Source: Olsenella timonensis
GTDB taxonomy: Bacteria > Actinomycetota > Coriobacteriia > Coriobacteriales > Atopobiaceae
Assembly: GCF_900119915.1 (NCBI RefSeq)
Contig: NZ_LT635455.1
Location: forward strand, 1,240,001 to 1,304,000
DNA length: 64,000 nt
Direction of reading: 5' to 3'
Position numbers and translations under genes: made by a program. The notes beneath the pieces were generated by a model. The model had not been told where the DNA came from. It did no database searches and saw only the letters and a list, made by a program, of their open reading frames with translations. Position 1 is the first letter of the stretch; every line of letters begins with the position of its first letter. Below are positions 8,777 through 17,183 of this stretch, piece after piece.

Positions 8777-9586
8777 CTAGCCGAAGCGGCCCGTCAGATA
8801 GTCGACGAGGCGCTGGTCGTGCGGGTCCGAGAAGATCTGCTGCGTGGTGCCCGTCTCGATCATGTCGCCCACGTAGAAGAAGGCGGTGCGGTCGGAGACG
8901 CGCGTGGCCTGCTCCATGTTGTGCGTGACGATGATCTCGCAGATGCCGGTCGAGGCGATGTCGCGGATCGTCTCCTCGATCGCGAACGTGGAGATCGGGT
9001 CGAGCGCGGAGCACGGCTCGTCGAACAGGACCACGTCCGGCTTCATCGCGAGCGTGCGGGCGATGCACAGGCGCTGCTGCTGCCCGCCGGAGAGGGCGTG
9101 CGCGGACTGCCTGAGCTTGTCCTTGACCTCGTCCCAGAGCGCCGCCTGCCGCAGCGACGTCTCCACGAGCTCGTCCTCCTCCGCCTTGGTCCGCACGCGC
9201 CCGTGCTTCTTGGGCGCGAAGAGGATGTTCTCGCGGATGGACTTGCGGAAGGGCGTGGGCTGCTGGAAGACCATGCCGATCGACTTGCGCAGCTCGAAGA
9301 GGTTCTCCTTGGGCGTGTTGATGTCGTGTCCGTGGTAGAGGATCTGGCCGCCCACGGAGCAGCGGGGGATCTCCCGGTTCATGAGGTTGAGGCAGCGCAG
9401 GAACGTCGACTTGCCGCAGCCGGAGGGGCCGATGAGAGCCGTGACCTGACCGGCCTCGAACGTGAGGCTCGTCTTGTGGAGCGCCTCGTGGGTGAGGTCG
9501 TAGGTGACCGTCACGTCCTGGGTGTGCAGCAGCGGGGCGCCCTTGTCGACCGCGCGCTGGTCCTGGATGGTGGTGGTGTCTGTCAT
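8777..9586 (-). CDS. pstB: Phosphate ABC transporter ATP-binding protein PstB (second copy)
   Basis: A 269-residue PstB paralogue with Walker [15 protein letters not shown] after it, Q-loop [10 protein letters not shown], signature LSGGQQQRL and Walker [12 protein letters not shown]. The last has Cys where Thr/Ser is usual. It is more diverged from canonical PstB than the downstream copy and may serve as the alternative or regulatory ATPase. Its start overlaps the pstA stop by 4 bp. Both ATPases keep all catalytic motifs, so a PstB heterodimer is possible but not shown. Confidence 0.93.
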   Translation of the reverse strand: MTDTTTIQDQRAVDKGAPLLHTQDVTVTYDLTHEALHKTSLTFEAGQVTALIGPSGCGKSTFLRCLNLMNREIPRCSVGGQILYHGHDINTPKENLFELRKSIGMVFQQPTPFRKSIRENILFAPKKHGRVRTKAEEDELVETSLRQAALWDEVKDKLRQSAHALSGGQQQRLCIARTLAMKPDVVLFDEPCSALDPISTFAIEETIRDIASTGICEIIVTHNMEQATRVSDRTAFFYVGDMIETGTTQQIFSDPHDQRLVDYLTGRFG

Positions 9587-10494
9587 TCGGCGGTCAGCCT
9601 CCTAGAGAGGAACTTGCCGAGCAGGCGGGCAAGCACGTTGAAGAGAAGCACGCAGACGAGCAGGATCGTGGCCGTGCCCCAGACGATCTCCGTGGATCCG
9701 TCGGTGGGCTCGGAGGTGAGGCGCCAGATGTAGACGGCGAGCGAGCAGGCCGGACGGAAGATGTTGAACGGGTTGGTGGGGCTCAGGAGGTTGAGCGAGC
9801 CGAAGTTCAGGCGCGCGGGGGCGGAGCCCGCGGTGAAGATCAGCGCGGCGGCCTCGCCGAAGACGCGGCCGGCGGAGAGCACCACGCCGGTGACGATGGC
9901 GGGCATGGCGGCCGGCAGCAGCACGTTGAGCGTGGTCTCCCAGCGGGTGAGGCCCATGGCGAGGGCGGCGTCGCGCTGGCTGCGCGGCACGTCCTCGAGC
10001 GCCTGCTGGATCGTGCGGACGAGGATGGGGATGTTGAACATCGTGAGCGCGCAGGCGCCTGCGATGATCGAGATGCCCCAGCCGAGCGTCACCACGAAGA
10101 ACAGCGAGCCGAACATGCCGACGACGATCGACGGCAGCGAGGACAGCGTCTCGATGGCCGTCTTGGCCGCCGAGGTGACCCAGTTGTCGGGCGCGTACTC
10201 CACCAGGAAGATGGCGGCGCCGAGCGAGATGGGCACCGAGATGACGAGCGTCACCAGCAGCAGGTAGAAGGAGTCCCACAGCTGGTAGAGGATGCCCGGC
10301 ATGACCTCGCTGTTGTAGGGGTTGGTGAGGAAGCCGGGCGTGAGCGCGCGACCCGCGCCGCGGGCGATGATGTAGGCGATGATCGCGACGACGAGCAGGA
10401 TGACGAGGCCGACGATGACGGTGAGGACGCCCGTGGCGATCTTGTCCTGGCGGTCGATGCGGGCGACGTGGGCGTCGAGTGAGCGGCTAGCCAT
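9583..10494 (-). CDS. pstA: Phosphate ABC transporter permease PstA
   Basis: A 303-residue inner-membrane permease with six predicted transmembrane helices. The cytoplasmic EAA loop (DVPRSQRDAALAMGLTRWET) contacts PstB, and LSSLPSIVVGMFG is typical of PstA. It pairs with PstC to form the phosphate channel. It overlaps pstC upstream by 8 bp and pstB downstream by 4 bp, so the operon is tightly coupled. Confidence 0.94.
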   Translation of the reverse strand: MASRSLDAHVARIDRQDKIATGVLTVIVGLVILLVVAIIAYIIARGAGRALTPGFLTNPYNSEVMPGILYQLWDSFYLLLVTLVISVPISLGAAIFLVEYAPDNWVTSAAKTAIETLSSLPSIVVGMFGSLFFVVTLGWGISIIAGACALTMFNIPILVRTIQQALEDVPRSQRDAALAMGLTRWETTLNVLLPAAMPAIVTGVVLSAGRVFGEAAALIFTAGSAPARLNFGSLNLLSPTNPFNIFRPACSLAVYIWRLTSEPTDGSTEIVWGTATILLVCVLLFNVLARLLGKFLSRRLTAE

Positions 10495-11386
10495 TCGCCT
10501 TCGCCCCCTTCCGGCCGATGAGGTGGATGATCAGGATGAAGATGAGGGACATGACGAGAAGGAGCAGGCCGAGCGTCCACAGGGCGTGGTAGTACTCGGA
10601 GCCCGAGACGGCGTTGGAGAGACCCGCCGTGAGCGCCGCGGTGAGCGTGGAGGCCGGGTCGAGAAGACCGGTGGGCATGGAGCGCTCGACGCCGCCGATG
10701 ACCATCTGGACGGCCAGCGTCTCGCCGAAGGCACGCGTCATGCCGAGGATCACCGCGGTCATCAGCGACGGCGTCGCGCTCTTGAGCACGACGTGCCAGG
10801 TGGTCTGCCAGCGCGTGCAGCCGAGGGCGTAGGAGCCCTCGCGATACTGGTTGGGCACGGCGCGCAGCGCGTCCATCGAGAGCGTGGTGATCGTCGGCAG
10901 GATCATGATGGCGAGCACGAGGGCGCCCGAGAGGATGCCCGCGCCGGTGGGCGCGGCGTCGCCGAAGACGGCCTTGACGAGCGAGTTGATCACGTAGAGG
11001 CCCAGGACGCCGTAGACGACCGACGGGATGCCGACCAGAAGCTCGATCACCGGCTGGAAGACGCGACGGCCGAAGCCGGGGGCGACCTCGACGACGAAGA
11101 TCGCGGATCCAATCGCGACCGGAAGGGCGAAGAGGGTCGAGAGCAGCGTCACCGCGAAGGAGCCCACGATCATGGGCAGTGCGCCGTAGCGCTCCTGCTC
11201 GGGAATCCAGTTCTGTCCGGTGAAGAAGGCGATCGGGTCCATGCCGTCGACGAAGAACGTGGAGAGGCCCTGCTGGGCGACCATGAAGATCAGCGTGACG
11301 ACGACAAGCGCGACGAGCGCCACACAGAAGCCGGTGATGCCCAGCCCTATGTTCTCGAGCCTCCGCTTGGGCATGAGTTGTGCCAT
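10487..11386 (-). CDS. pstC: Phosphate ABC transporter permease PstC
   Basis: A 299-residue permease with six predicted membrane helices. The family motif LVGIPSVVYGVLGLY and the EAA loop around VPNQYREGSYALGCTRWQT are present. It forms the membrane pore with PstA and receives phosphate from PstS. It begins 84 bp after the pstS stop, the only sizeable gap inside the operon, and that gap contains a strong hairpin. Confidence 0.94.
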   Translation of the reverse strand: MAQLMPKRRLENIGLGITGFCVALVALVVVTLIFMVAQQGLSTFFVDGMDPIAFFTGQNWIPEQERYGALPMIVGSFAVTLLSTLFALPVAIGSAIFVVEVAPGFGRRVFQPVIELLVGIPSVVYGVLGLYVINSLVKAVFGDAAPTGAGILSGALVLAIMILPTITTLSMDALRAVPNQYREGSYALGCTRWQTTWHVVLKSATPSLMTAVILGMTRAFGETLAVQMVIGGVERSMPTGLLDPASTLTAALTAGLSNAVSGSEYYHALWTLGLLLLVMSLIFILIIHLIGRKGAKANG

Positions 11387-11406
11387 GTGGGAGAGCCTTT
11401 CTCGTC

Positions 11407-11428
11407 AGGGGGGCGGCGGCGCCCCCCT
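11407..11428. terminator. Hairpin between pstS and pstC
   Basis: AGGGGGGC and GCCCCCCT form an 8-bp perfect stem around a 6-base loop in the only real gap of the pst operon. It has no T-run. Such intercistronic hairpins in binding-protein operons commonly protect the first gene's mRNA or partly terminate, which gives more binding protein than permease. That role is inferred. Confidence 0.55.
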
Positions 11429-11470
11429 CACGGGAGGGAGACGCCGCCGGCAGGGGTAAGGAATCAGTTG

Positions 11471-12421
11471 CTAGGCGATCTCGGTGATGTTGCCGTCGAC
11501 GTCCTTCTGGACCTTCATGTCCGCCATGGGGATGAAGCCCTCCTCCACGACGGTGGCGGCGAAGTCATCGGACATGATGAACTCGATGAAGGCCTTCGTG
11601 ACGGGCGCGGTGGCCTCGTCCTCGTCGGAGCGGGTGTACATGTGCTCGTAGGCCCAGATCAGGAAGTCGCCGCTCTCGACGTTCTCCTGGGTCGGGTCGA
11701 TGCCGTCAACGGAGAGGGCCTTGATGCCATCGTTCTCCATGTAGTTGAAGGCGACGTAGGAGATGGAGCCCTCGGTCGCGGCGACCTGCTCGACGACGGT
11801 ACCCGAGGAGTCGACCTCGGCGACCGGGCGGAAGCTGTCGGGAGCGGTCTCGCCGGCGAGGACGGCGTTCTCGAAGGTGGCGCGGGTGCCCGAGCCGGCC
11901 TCGCGCTGGATGACCTGGATGGTGCCGGCGGTGCCGCCCACCTCGGACCAGTCGGTGATCTCGCCGAGGAAGATGCCCTTGAGCTGCTCGGTGGTGATGT
12001 CGTCGATGTCGACGTTGGCGTTCACGATCGGGCCCATGCCCACGATGCAGACCTGGTTGTCGACGAGGTTCTCGCACTGGTCGGCCTCGAGCTTCTCCTC
12101 GGCGAAGACGTCGGAGCGGCCGATCTGGACGGAGCCCTCGGCGACCTGCGAGAGGCCCTGGCCGGAGCCGCCGGCGGAGATGGCGATGGAGACGTCGCCG
12201 TTGGCCTCCATGAAGGCGTCGGCGGCCTTCTCGACGAGCGGCTGGAAGGAGGTGGCGCCGGAGCAGGAGATGGAGCCGGCGAGCGCGGCGTCGGCGGCGG
12301 CGTCGCCCTCGTCGGTGGCGGCGGTGTCGGTGGTGCCACCGCAGGCGGCGAGGCCGGCGACGGCAGCGGTGGCGCCGAAGACGCCCATGAACTGACGACG
12401 AGTGAGATCAAGCTTGGACAT
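11471..12421 (-). CDS. pstS: Phosphate-binding lipoprotein PstS
   Basis: The 316-residue substrate-binding protein of the Pst importer. The N-terminus has a twin-arginine-like TRRQF at 7-11, a hydrophobic stretch and a LAAC lipobox with Cys27, followed by a low-complexity T/A/D linker, so it is a membrane-anchored lipoprotein. GSISCSGATSFQPL and the REAGSGTRATFE segment are the phosphate-coordinating signatures of PstS. The ATG at 12421 is preferred over an upstream in-frame codon because AAAGGA lies just before it and the signal peptide then begins correctly. It is the first gene of the operon, behind PHO-box-like repeats. Confidence 0.94.
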   Translation of the reverse strand: MSKLDLTRRQFMGVFGATAAVAGLAACGGTTDTAATDEGDAAADAALAGSISCSGATSFQPLVEKAADAFMEANGDVSIAISAGGSGQGLSQVAEGSVQIGRSDVFAEEKLEADQCENLVDNQVCIVGMGPIVNANVDIDDITTEQLKGIFLGEITDWSEVGGTAGTIQVIQREAGSGTRATFENAVLAGETAPDSFRPVAEVDSSGTVVEQVAATEGSISYVAFNYMENDGIKALSVDGIDPTQENVESGDFLIWAYEHMYTRSDEDEATAPVTKAFIEFIMSDDFAATVVEEGFIPMADMKVQKDVDGNITEIA

Positions 12422-12547
12422 GAACAATCCTTTCCCGTGGATGTGGCCGGAACCCCGCGGGGACCCAGCCGGTTCGAGACGAATCCTAGGCTCGGCCGCA
12501 CGCGCCGCGGCCCTCATTTCCGATGCATTACGGGAGCCTGACAGCGC

Positions 12548-12576
12548 CTTACAATTGGCTTACAGAGCGCCTTACA
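12548..12576. promoter_or_regulatory. PHO-box-like tandem CTTACA repeats upstream of pstS
   Basis: Three CTTACA hexamers start at 12548, 12559 and 12571 (11 and 12 bp apart). An inverted TGTAAG lies at 12591 and a further CTTACA at 12647. An 11-bp period is the binding pattern of OmpR-family regulators, and TT(A/T)ACA direct repeats are the PhoP box of Bacillus. The cluster lies about 130 bp upstream of pstS, near a plausible minus-strand -35 (TTGTAA). The whole 391-bp gap (12422-12812) also carries the divergent exporter promoter. Confidence 0.6.
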
Positions 12577-12751
12577 TATCCGCCCCGATTTGTAAGCTGC
12601 CGCTTGCCGGATGCTGCGACCTGCCGTTTCTACCGTTCGGCGGAAGCTTACACATGTTCTTCTCACCCGCCGCCACCTCGCCTCCCCCAGGCGGCTTCAG
12701 GCCGCCACCCCGTTTATGTGAATGCTTTGTCAGGTACCACGGAAAATATCG

Positions 12752-12789
12752 CAAGGTACCTTGAAATCTATCTCGCACCGTCTCACAAT
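12752..12789 (+). promoter_or_regulatory. Promoter and palindromic operator of the first exporter operon
   Basis: The 12-bp palindrome CAAGGTACCTTG (12752-12763) overlaps a -35 box TTGAAA (12761-12766), spaced 17 bp from CACAAT (12784-12789). The same palindrome, with its GGAAATATCG left flank, recurs before the MarR gene at 20136. Palindromes over -35 boxes are typical MarR operators, so repression by the linked MarR protein is inferred. Confidence 0.65.
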
Positions 12790-12812
12790 GGCCCCTTGTC
12801 GAAAGGAGTCAC

Positions 12813-14651
12813 ATGAAGAGAAAAGAGGAGAAGGGGCTCACGGGCCGCGAGGTGGTCCACACCCTCGGCAGGAGCATCCGCGAGTTCAGGGGCGCCTCCG
12901 TCGCCACGCCGATCATCGTCTCCGGCGAGGTGGTCATGGAGGTCGCCATCCCGTTCGTGACGGCACAGCTCATCAACTCGATCCAGGCCGGGGCCACCCT
13001 GGGCCAGATGCTCCCCTACGCGGGCGTTCTCGTGGCCATGGCGCTCGCGTCGCTCGCCTTCGGCATCGGCGCCGGCGTCACCTGCAGCCAGGCCTCCTGC
13101 GGCCTGGCCATGAACCTGCGCCACGACGTCTTCGCCGCGGTGCAGCGCTTCAGCTTCGCCAACATCGACCGGTTCTCGTCCAGCTCGCTCGTAACGCGCC
13201 TCACCACGGACGTCACCAACGTCCAGCTCGCCTACATGATGATCATCCGCACCGCCATCCGCTGCCCGCTGCTGCTGATCGCGGGCATCGTCATGGCGTT
13301 CATCATGGCCGGCCCGCTCGCCCTGGTCTTCGTGATCATCGTGCCGATCCTGGGCTTCGGCCTCTACAAGGTCGTGCGCACCGTGCACCCGATCTTCCGC
13401 TCGGTCTTCCACAAGTACGACGCCCTCAACGAGTCCATCGAGGAGAACGTCACCGGCATGCGCGACGTCAAGAGCTACGTGCGCCAGGACTACGAGAAGG
13501 AGAAGTTCGGTCGCGCCGCCCAGGACGTCTGCGCGGACTTCACCCGCGCCGAGAAGATCCTCGCGCTCAACACGCCGATGATGAACTTCGCCGTCTACAC
13601 GGTCTTCGCCGTCACCCTGCAGTTCGGCAGCTACCTCATCATCTCCAGCCGGGGCAGCCTGCTGAACGTGGGCCAGCTCTCGGCGCTGACCACCTACGGC
13701 TTCATGATCCTCATGGCGCTGATGATGGTCTCCATGGTCTTCGCCATGATCACGATGGCCCAGGAGAGCGCGGAGCGCATCTGCGAGGTCCTCACCACCG
13801 AGCCCACGATCAAGAACCCCGAGCATCCCGAGACCGAGATGGTCGACGGCTCGATCGACTTCGACCACGTGACGTTCAAGTACTCCGAGAAGGCGGAGCA
13901 CCGCGCCCTCGCGGAGATCGACCTGCACATCAGGAGCGGCGAGACCATCGGCATCATGGGCGGCACGGGATCCGCCAAGACCTCGCTCGTGAACCTCATC
14001 AGCCGTCTCTACGACGTCACCGAGGGCTCCGTCAAGGTGGGCGGCGTGGACGTGCGCGACTACGACCTCGAGTTCCTGCGCAACAACGTGGCCGTGGTGT
14101 TGCAGAAGAACGTGCTCTTCTCGGGCACCATCAAGGAGAACCTGCGCTGGGGCAACCCCGACGCCACCTACGACGAGCTCGTGGAGGTCTGCAAGCTCGC
14201 GCAGGCGGACGAGTTCATCCAGGGCCTCCCCAAGCAGTACGACTACTACATCGAGCAGGGCGGCACCAACGTCTCGGGCGGCCAGAAGCAGCGCCTGTGC
14301 ATCGCACGGGCCCTGCTCAAGCACCCCAAGGTGCTGATCCTGGACGACTCCACGAGCGCGGTGGACACCAAGACCGACGCCCTCATCCGCGAGGGCCTCA
14401 GGACCTACCTGCCGGACGCCACCAAGATCATCATCGCCCAGCGCACGAGCTCCGTGCAGGACGCCGACCGCATCCTGGTCCTGGAGAACGGGCACGTCGC
14501 CGGGCTCGGCACCCATGACGAGCTCATGGAGAGCTGCCCGTTCTATCGCGACACCTACCTCGCACAGAACCGCACGACCCAGGAGGCCGAGGGGGACGCC
14601 GAGCCCGCGCCTGCGCCGGCCGCGAAGGGAGGTGAGGCCGATGCGCGCTAG
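12813..14651 (+). CDS. Heterodimeric ABC exporter, half-transporter with degenerate ATP site (operon 1)
   Basis: A 612-residue ABC half-exporter: six transmembrane helices in the first ~330 residues, then a nucleotide-binding domain. Walker A is GGTGSAKTS with Ala388 replacing the usual Gly before Lys389, and the Walker B catalytic Glu is Asp512 (ILDDSTS), while the signature VSGGQKQR is intact. This is the degenerate-site pattern of one half of heterodimeric exporters such as BmrCD or TmrAB. It should pair with the next gene, whose start overlaps its end by 11 bp. Known relatives export drugs, peptides or lipids; the substrate is unknown. The ATG follows AAAGGAG. Confidence 0.9.
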   Translation: MKRKEEKGLTGREVVHTLGRSIREFRGASVATPIIVSGEVVMEVAIPFVTAQLINSIQAGATLGQMLPYAGVLVAMALASLAFGIGAGVTCSQASCGLAMNLRHDVFAAVQRFSFANIDRFSSSSLVTRLTTDVTNVQLAYMMIIRTAIRCPLLLIAGIVMAFIMAGPLALVFVIIVPILGFGLYKVVRTVHPIFRSVFHKYDALNESIEENVTGMRDVKSYVRQDYEKEKFGRAAQDVCADFTRAEKILALNTPMMNFAVYTVFAVTLQFGSYLIISSRGSLLNVGQLSALTTYGFMILMALMMVSMVFAMITMAQESAERICEVLTTEPTIKNPEHPETEMVDGSIDFDHVTFKYSEKAEHRALAEIDLHIRSGETIGIMGGTGSAKTSLVNLISRLYDVTEGSVKVGGVDVRDYDLEFLRNNVAVVLQKNVLFSGTIKENLRWGNPDATYDELVEVCKLAQADEFIQGLPKQYDYYIEQGGTNVSGGQKQRLCIARALLKHPKVLILDDSTSAVDTKTDALIREGLRTYLPDATKIIIAQRTSSVQDADRILVLENGHVAGLGTHDELMESCPFYRDTYLAQNRTTQEAEGDAEPAPAPAAKGGEADAR

Positions 14652-16665
14652 CAACAACTCCGCCGAGAACACCCTCAGGAACGTGATCGGCTCCAGCCAG
14701 CCCGCCGAGCCCGAGCGCGAGCCCGAGCGCCAGAACGTCGCCGGCCGCCAGGTGGAGCAGCCGCGCCGTCGCGGCGGGCGCGGCAGGACGCTCTCGCGCC
14801 TCATCAAGACGCTCTTCTCGTTCTACCCGCGCATGCTGCCGCTCGTCATCCTCTGCATCGTGGTCTCGGCCGTGCTCTCGGCCCTTCCCGCCACGTTCAT
14901 GCAGCGCACGCTCGAGATCGTGACCGCGCACTGGGAGAGCGGCGACTGGGAGGCGGTGGCCGGCCAGGTGGGCTCGCTCGTGCTCACGCTCGTCGGCATC
15001 TACGTCGTCTCGCTCGTGCTCAACTTCACCTGGACCCGCGCGATGGCCGTCATCACGCAGGGCTCGCTCGAGAAGTTCCGCGAGCGGCTCTTCGGCCACA
15101 TGCAGGACCTGCCGATCAGCTACTTCGACCAGCACCAGCGCGGCGACATCATGAGCCACTACACCAACGACATCGACGCGCTGCGCCAGATGATCGGCCA
15201 GTCGCTGCCCAACATCACGCTCACCGTGGTCACGCTCGTCTCGGTCTTCTCCGTCATGATCTACTACAGCGTGTGGATGGCCGCCGTCGTCGTGGCCGGG
15301 GTCCTGTTCATGGCCTACATGACCAAGGTGCTGGGCAGCCGCTCCGCCCGCAACTTCGTGGCACAGCAGCGCGAGATCGGCGTCGTCGAGGGCCACGTCG
15401 AGGAGGTCATGAACGGCCAGCGCGTGGTCAAGGTCTTCTGTCACGAGGAGGCGGCCCAGGAGGACTTCGACGTGCGCAACAGGCGACTGTTCGAGGCGAG
15501 CCGCGCGGCCAACATGTACACCAACACGCTCGGCCCCATCCTCATGAACCTCGGAAACCTGATGTACGTCATCGTGGCCCTGGTGGGCGGCGTGTTCATC
15601 GAGACCGGCCTGCCCAACCTCTCCATCTCGGGCCTCCCCTTCTCCATCGCCGTGACGGTCCCCTTCCTCAACATGACCCGGCAGTTCTCCGGCCAGATCG
15701 GCCAGATCTCCCAGCAGATCAACTCCGTCGTGATGGGCCTCGCCGGCGCCGAGCGCATCTTCGAGCTCATGGACGAGCCGGTGGAGCAGGACGGCGGCTA
15801 CGTGGAGCTGGTCGCCTGCACGATCGACCGCGACGGCACCGTGCGCGAGTGCGACCGCCGCTCCGGCGATTGGGCCGGCCAGTGGGCGTGGCGCCACCCG
15901 CACGGCGACGGCTCCCTGACCTACACCCCGCTCGCCGGCGACGTGCGCCTCTTCGACGTGGACTTCGCCTACCGCAAGGGCCACACGGTCCTGCACGACG
16001 TGAGCGTGTGGGCAAAGCCCGGCCAGAAGGTCGCCTTCGTCGGCGCCACGGGCGCGGGCAAGACCACGATCACCAACCTCATCAACCGCTTCTACGACAT
16101 CGAGGACGGCAAGATCCGCTACGACGGCATCAACGTGAACAAGATCAAGAAGAGCGACCTGCGGAGGTCCCTCGGCGTGGTCCTGCAGGACGTGAACCTG
16201 TTCACCGGCACCGTCATGGACAACATCCGCTTCGGACGGCTCGACGCCACCGATGACGAGTGCATGGCGGCGGCTCGCCTCGTGGGCGCCGACGGCTTCA
16301 TCAAGCGCCTGCCCGAGGGCTACGACACCATGCTCACGGACAACGGCTCCAACCTGAGCCAGGGCCAGAGGCAGCTGCTCTCCATCGCCCGCTGCGCGGT
16401 GGCCGACCCGCCCGTCATGATCCTCGACGAGGCTACCTCCTCCATCGACACCCATACCGAGGCGATCGTCCAGCGCGGCATGGACGCGCTCATGACCGGG
16501 CGCACCACGTTCGTGATAGCCCACAGGCTCTCCACGGTCCGCAACTCCGACGCGATCATCGTGCTCGACCACGGCCGCATCATCGAGCGCGGCACCCACG
16601 ACGAGCTGATCGCCAAGAGGGGCACGTACTACCAGCTCTACACGGGGGCCTTCGAGCTCGAGTAG
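14641..16665 (+). CDS. Heterodimeric ABC exporter, catalytic half-transporter (operon 1)
   Basis: A 674-residue partner half-exporter. After a basic 45-residue N-terminal tail come six transmembrane helices and an ATPase domain with canonical Walker A (GATGAGKT, Lys474) and catalytic Glu597 in ILDEATS. The signature is LSQGQ, the variant usual in the catalytic half of asymmetric exporters. About 60 extra residues rich in D, R, W and C lie between the membrane and ATPase domains, and the same insert occurs in the paralogue at 22495. The last 113 bases of coding DNA are identical to that paralogue, which points to gene conversion or recent duplication. The ATG at 14641 follows GGAGGTGAGGCC. Confidence 0.9.
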   Translation: MRASNNSAENTLRNVIGSSQPAEPEREPERQNVAGRQVEQPRRRGGRGRTLSRLIKTLFSFYPRMLPLVILCIVVSAVLSALPATFMQRTLEIVTAHWESGDWEAVAGQVGSLVLTLVGIYVVSLVLNFTWTRAMAVITQGSLEKFRERLFGHMQDLPISYFDQHQRGDIMSHYTNDIDALRQMIGQSLPNITLTVVTLVSVFSVMIYYSVWMAAVVVAGVLFMAYMTKVLGSRSARNFVAQQREIGVVEGHVEEVMNGQRVVKVFCHEEAAQEDFDVRNRRLFEASRAANMYTNTLGPILMNLGNLMYVIVALVGGVFIETGLPNLSISGLPFSIAVTVPFLNMTRQFSGQIGQISQQINSVVMGLAGAERIFELMDEPVEQDGGYVELVACTIDRDGTVRECDRRSGDWAGQWAWRHPHGDGSLTYTPLAGDVRLFDVDFAYRKGHTVLHDVSVWAKPGQKVAFVGATGAGKTTITNLINRFYDIEDGKIRYDGINVNKIKKSDLRRSLGVVLQDVNLFTGTVMDNIRFGRLDATDDECMAAARLVGADGFIKRLPEGYDTMLTDNGSNLSQGQRQLLSIARCAVADPPVMILDEATSSIDTHTEAIVQRGMDALMTGRTTFVIAHRLSTVRNSDAIIVLDHGRIIERGTHDELIAKRGTYYQLYTGAFELE

Positions 16666-16688
16666 CGAGAGGGACGTCCGCTCGGGAG

Positions 16689-16751
16689 ACGCCCCCGAGG
16701 TTCCTCCGGGAAGCGCGCTTCGCGGAACTTCCCTCCGGAGCCCCGGGGGCG
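16689..16751. repeat. 63-bp palindromic element after exporter operon 1 (copy 1)
   Basis: The element begins and ends with the complementary CGCCCCCG and CGGGGGCG and contains the 12-bp palindrome GAAGCGCGCTTC. An identical 63-bp copy follows exporter operon 2. It probably acts as a 3' hairpin for the operon and marks the extent of homology between the two loci. Confidence 0.8.
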
Positions 16752-16791
16752 CCGCTCTGTCGGGGCCCACGGCCGGTCGCCCGACGCCGCC

Positions 16792-17044
16792 GTCCCGGAA
16801 TCGCCGGGTTTCCGGCGCTGCGCGATAAGGGGGTCCGAGAATCGCCGGGTTTCTCGCCTGGCGAGAAGAGCGCGTCCGAGAATCGGCGCCCTTCTCGCCC
16901 GCCCGTCCCGGAATCGGCGGCCTTCCTGGGCGCCGGGCCGGGAAGGGCCCGGATTCTGGGACGGCACGCGTCCAAAGAGTCGGAAGGCCGGCGATTCCGG
17001 GACGCCGCGCGCTCGAGGAGCCGGAAGGCCGCCGATTCTCGGAC
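16792..17044. repeat. Phased inverted repeat array 1 (seven 22-bp cores)
   Basis: Four forward copies of a 22-bp core beginning GTCCsrGAATCGsCGG start at 16792, 16833, 16874 and 16905. Three reverse-complement copies start at 16941, 16982 and 17023. Spacings are 41, 41, 31, 36, 41 and 41 bp, so cores sit whole helical turns apart within each arm. The array fills most of the 518-bp gap between exporter operon 1 and the RHH-ABC gene. No coding capacity is evident. Confidence 0.8.
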
Positions 17045-17130
17045 GGGAGCGCCGCGGAAGGCCCCTCCAAGCGGCGCGCCTCACGGAACTTCCTTTGTGC
17101 GACACGTCGCGCACTCGACGTCAACGTGAA

Positions 17131-17178
17131 TCGACTTCCTGGCCGCAAGATGCTATAAAGACAATGTCTTTAAGGAGG
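17131..17178 (+). promoter_or_regulatory. Promoter with 15-bp palindrome before the RHH-ABC ATPase gene
   Basis: A weak -35 (TCGACT, 17131-17136) is followed after 17 bp by TATAAA (17154-17159). The perfect palindrome AAAGACAATGTCTTT (17157-17171) overlaps the -10 and ends just before the Shine-Dalgarno AAGGAGG (17172-17178). The placement is that of a repressor site. The encoded protein carries its own RelB/DinJ-like DNA-binding domain, so autoregulation is a reasonable inference. Confidence 0.65.
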
Positions 17179-17183
17179 CGGCC

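Noticed and set aside
12783-14807. Long minus-strand open frames opposite the exporter genes (and many similar ones elsewhere)
   Set aside because: They are low-complexity H/R/D/V-rich shadows of GC-rich codons; the plus-strand proteins carry full ABC motifs.
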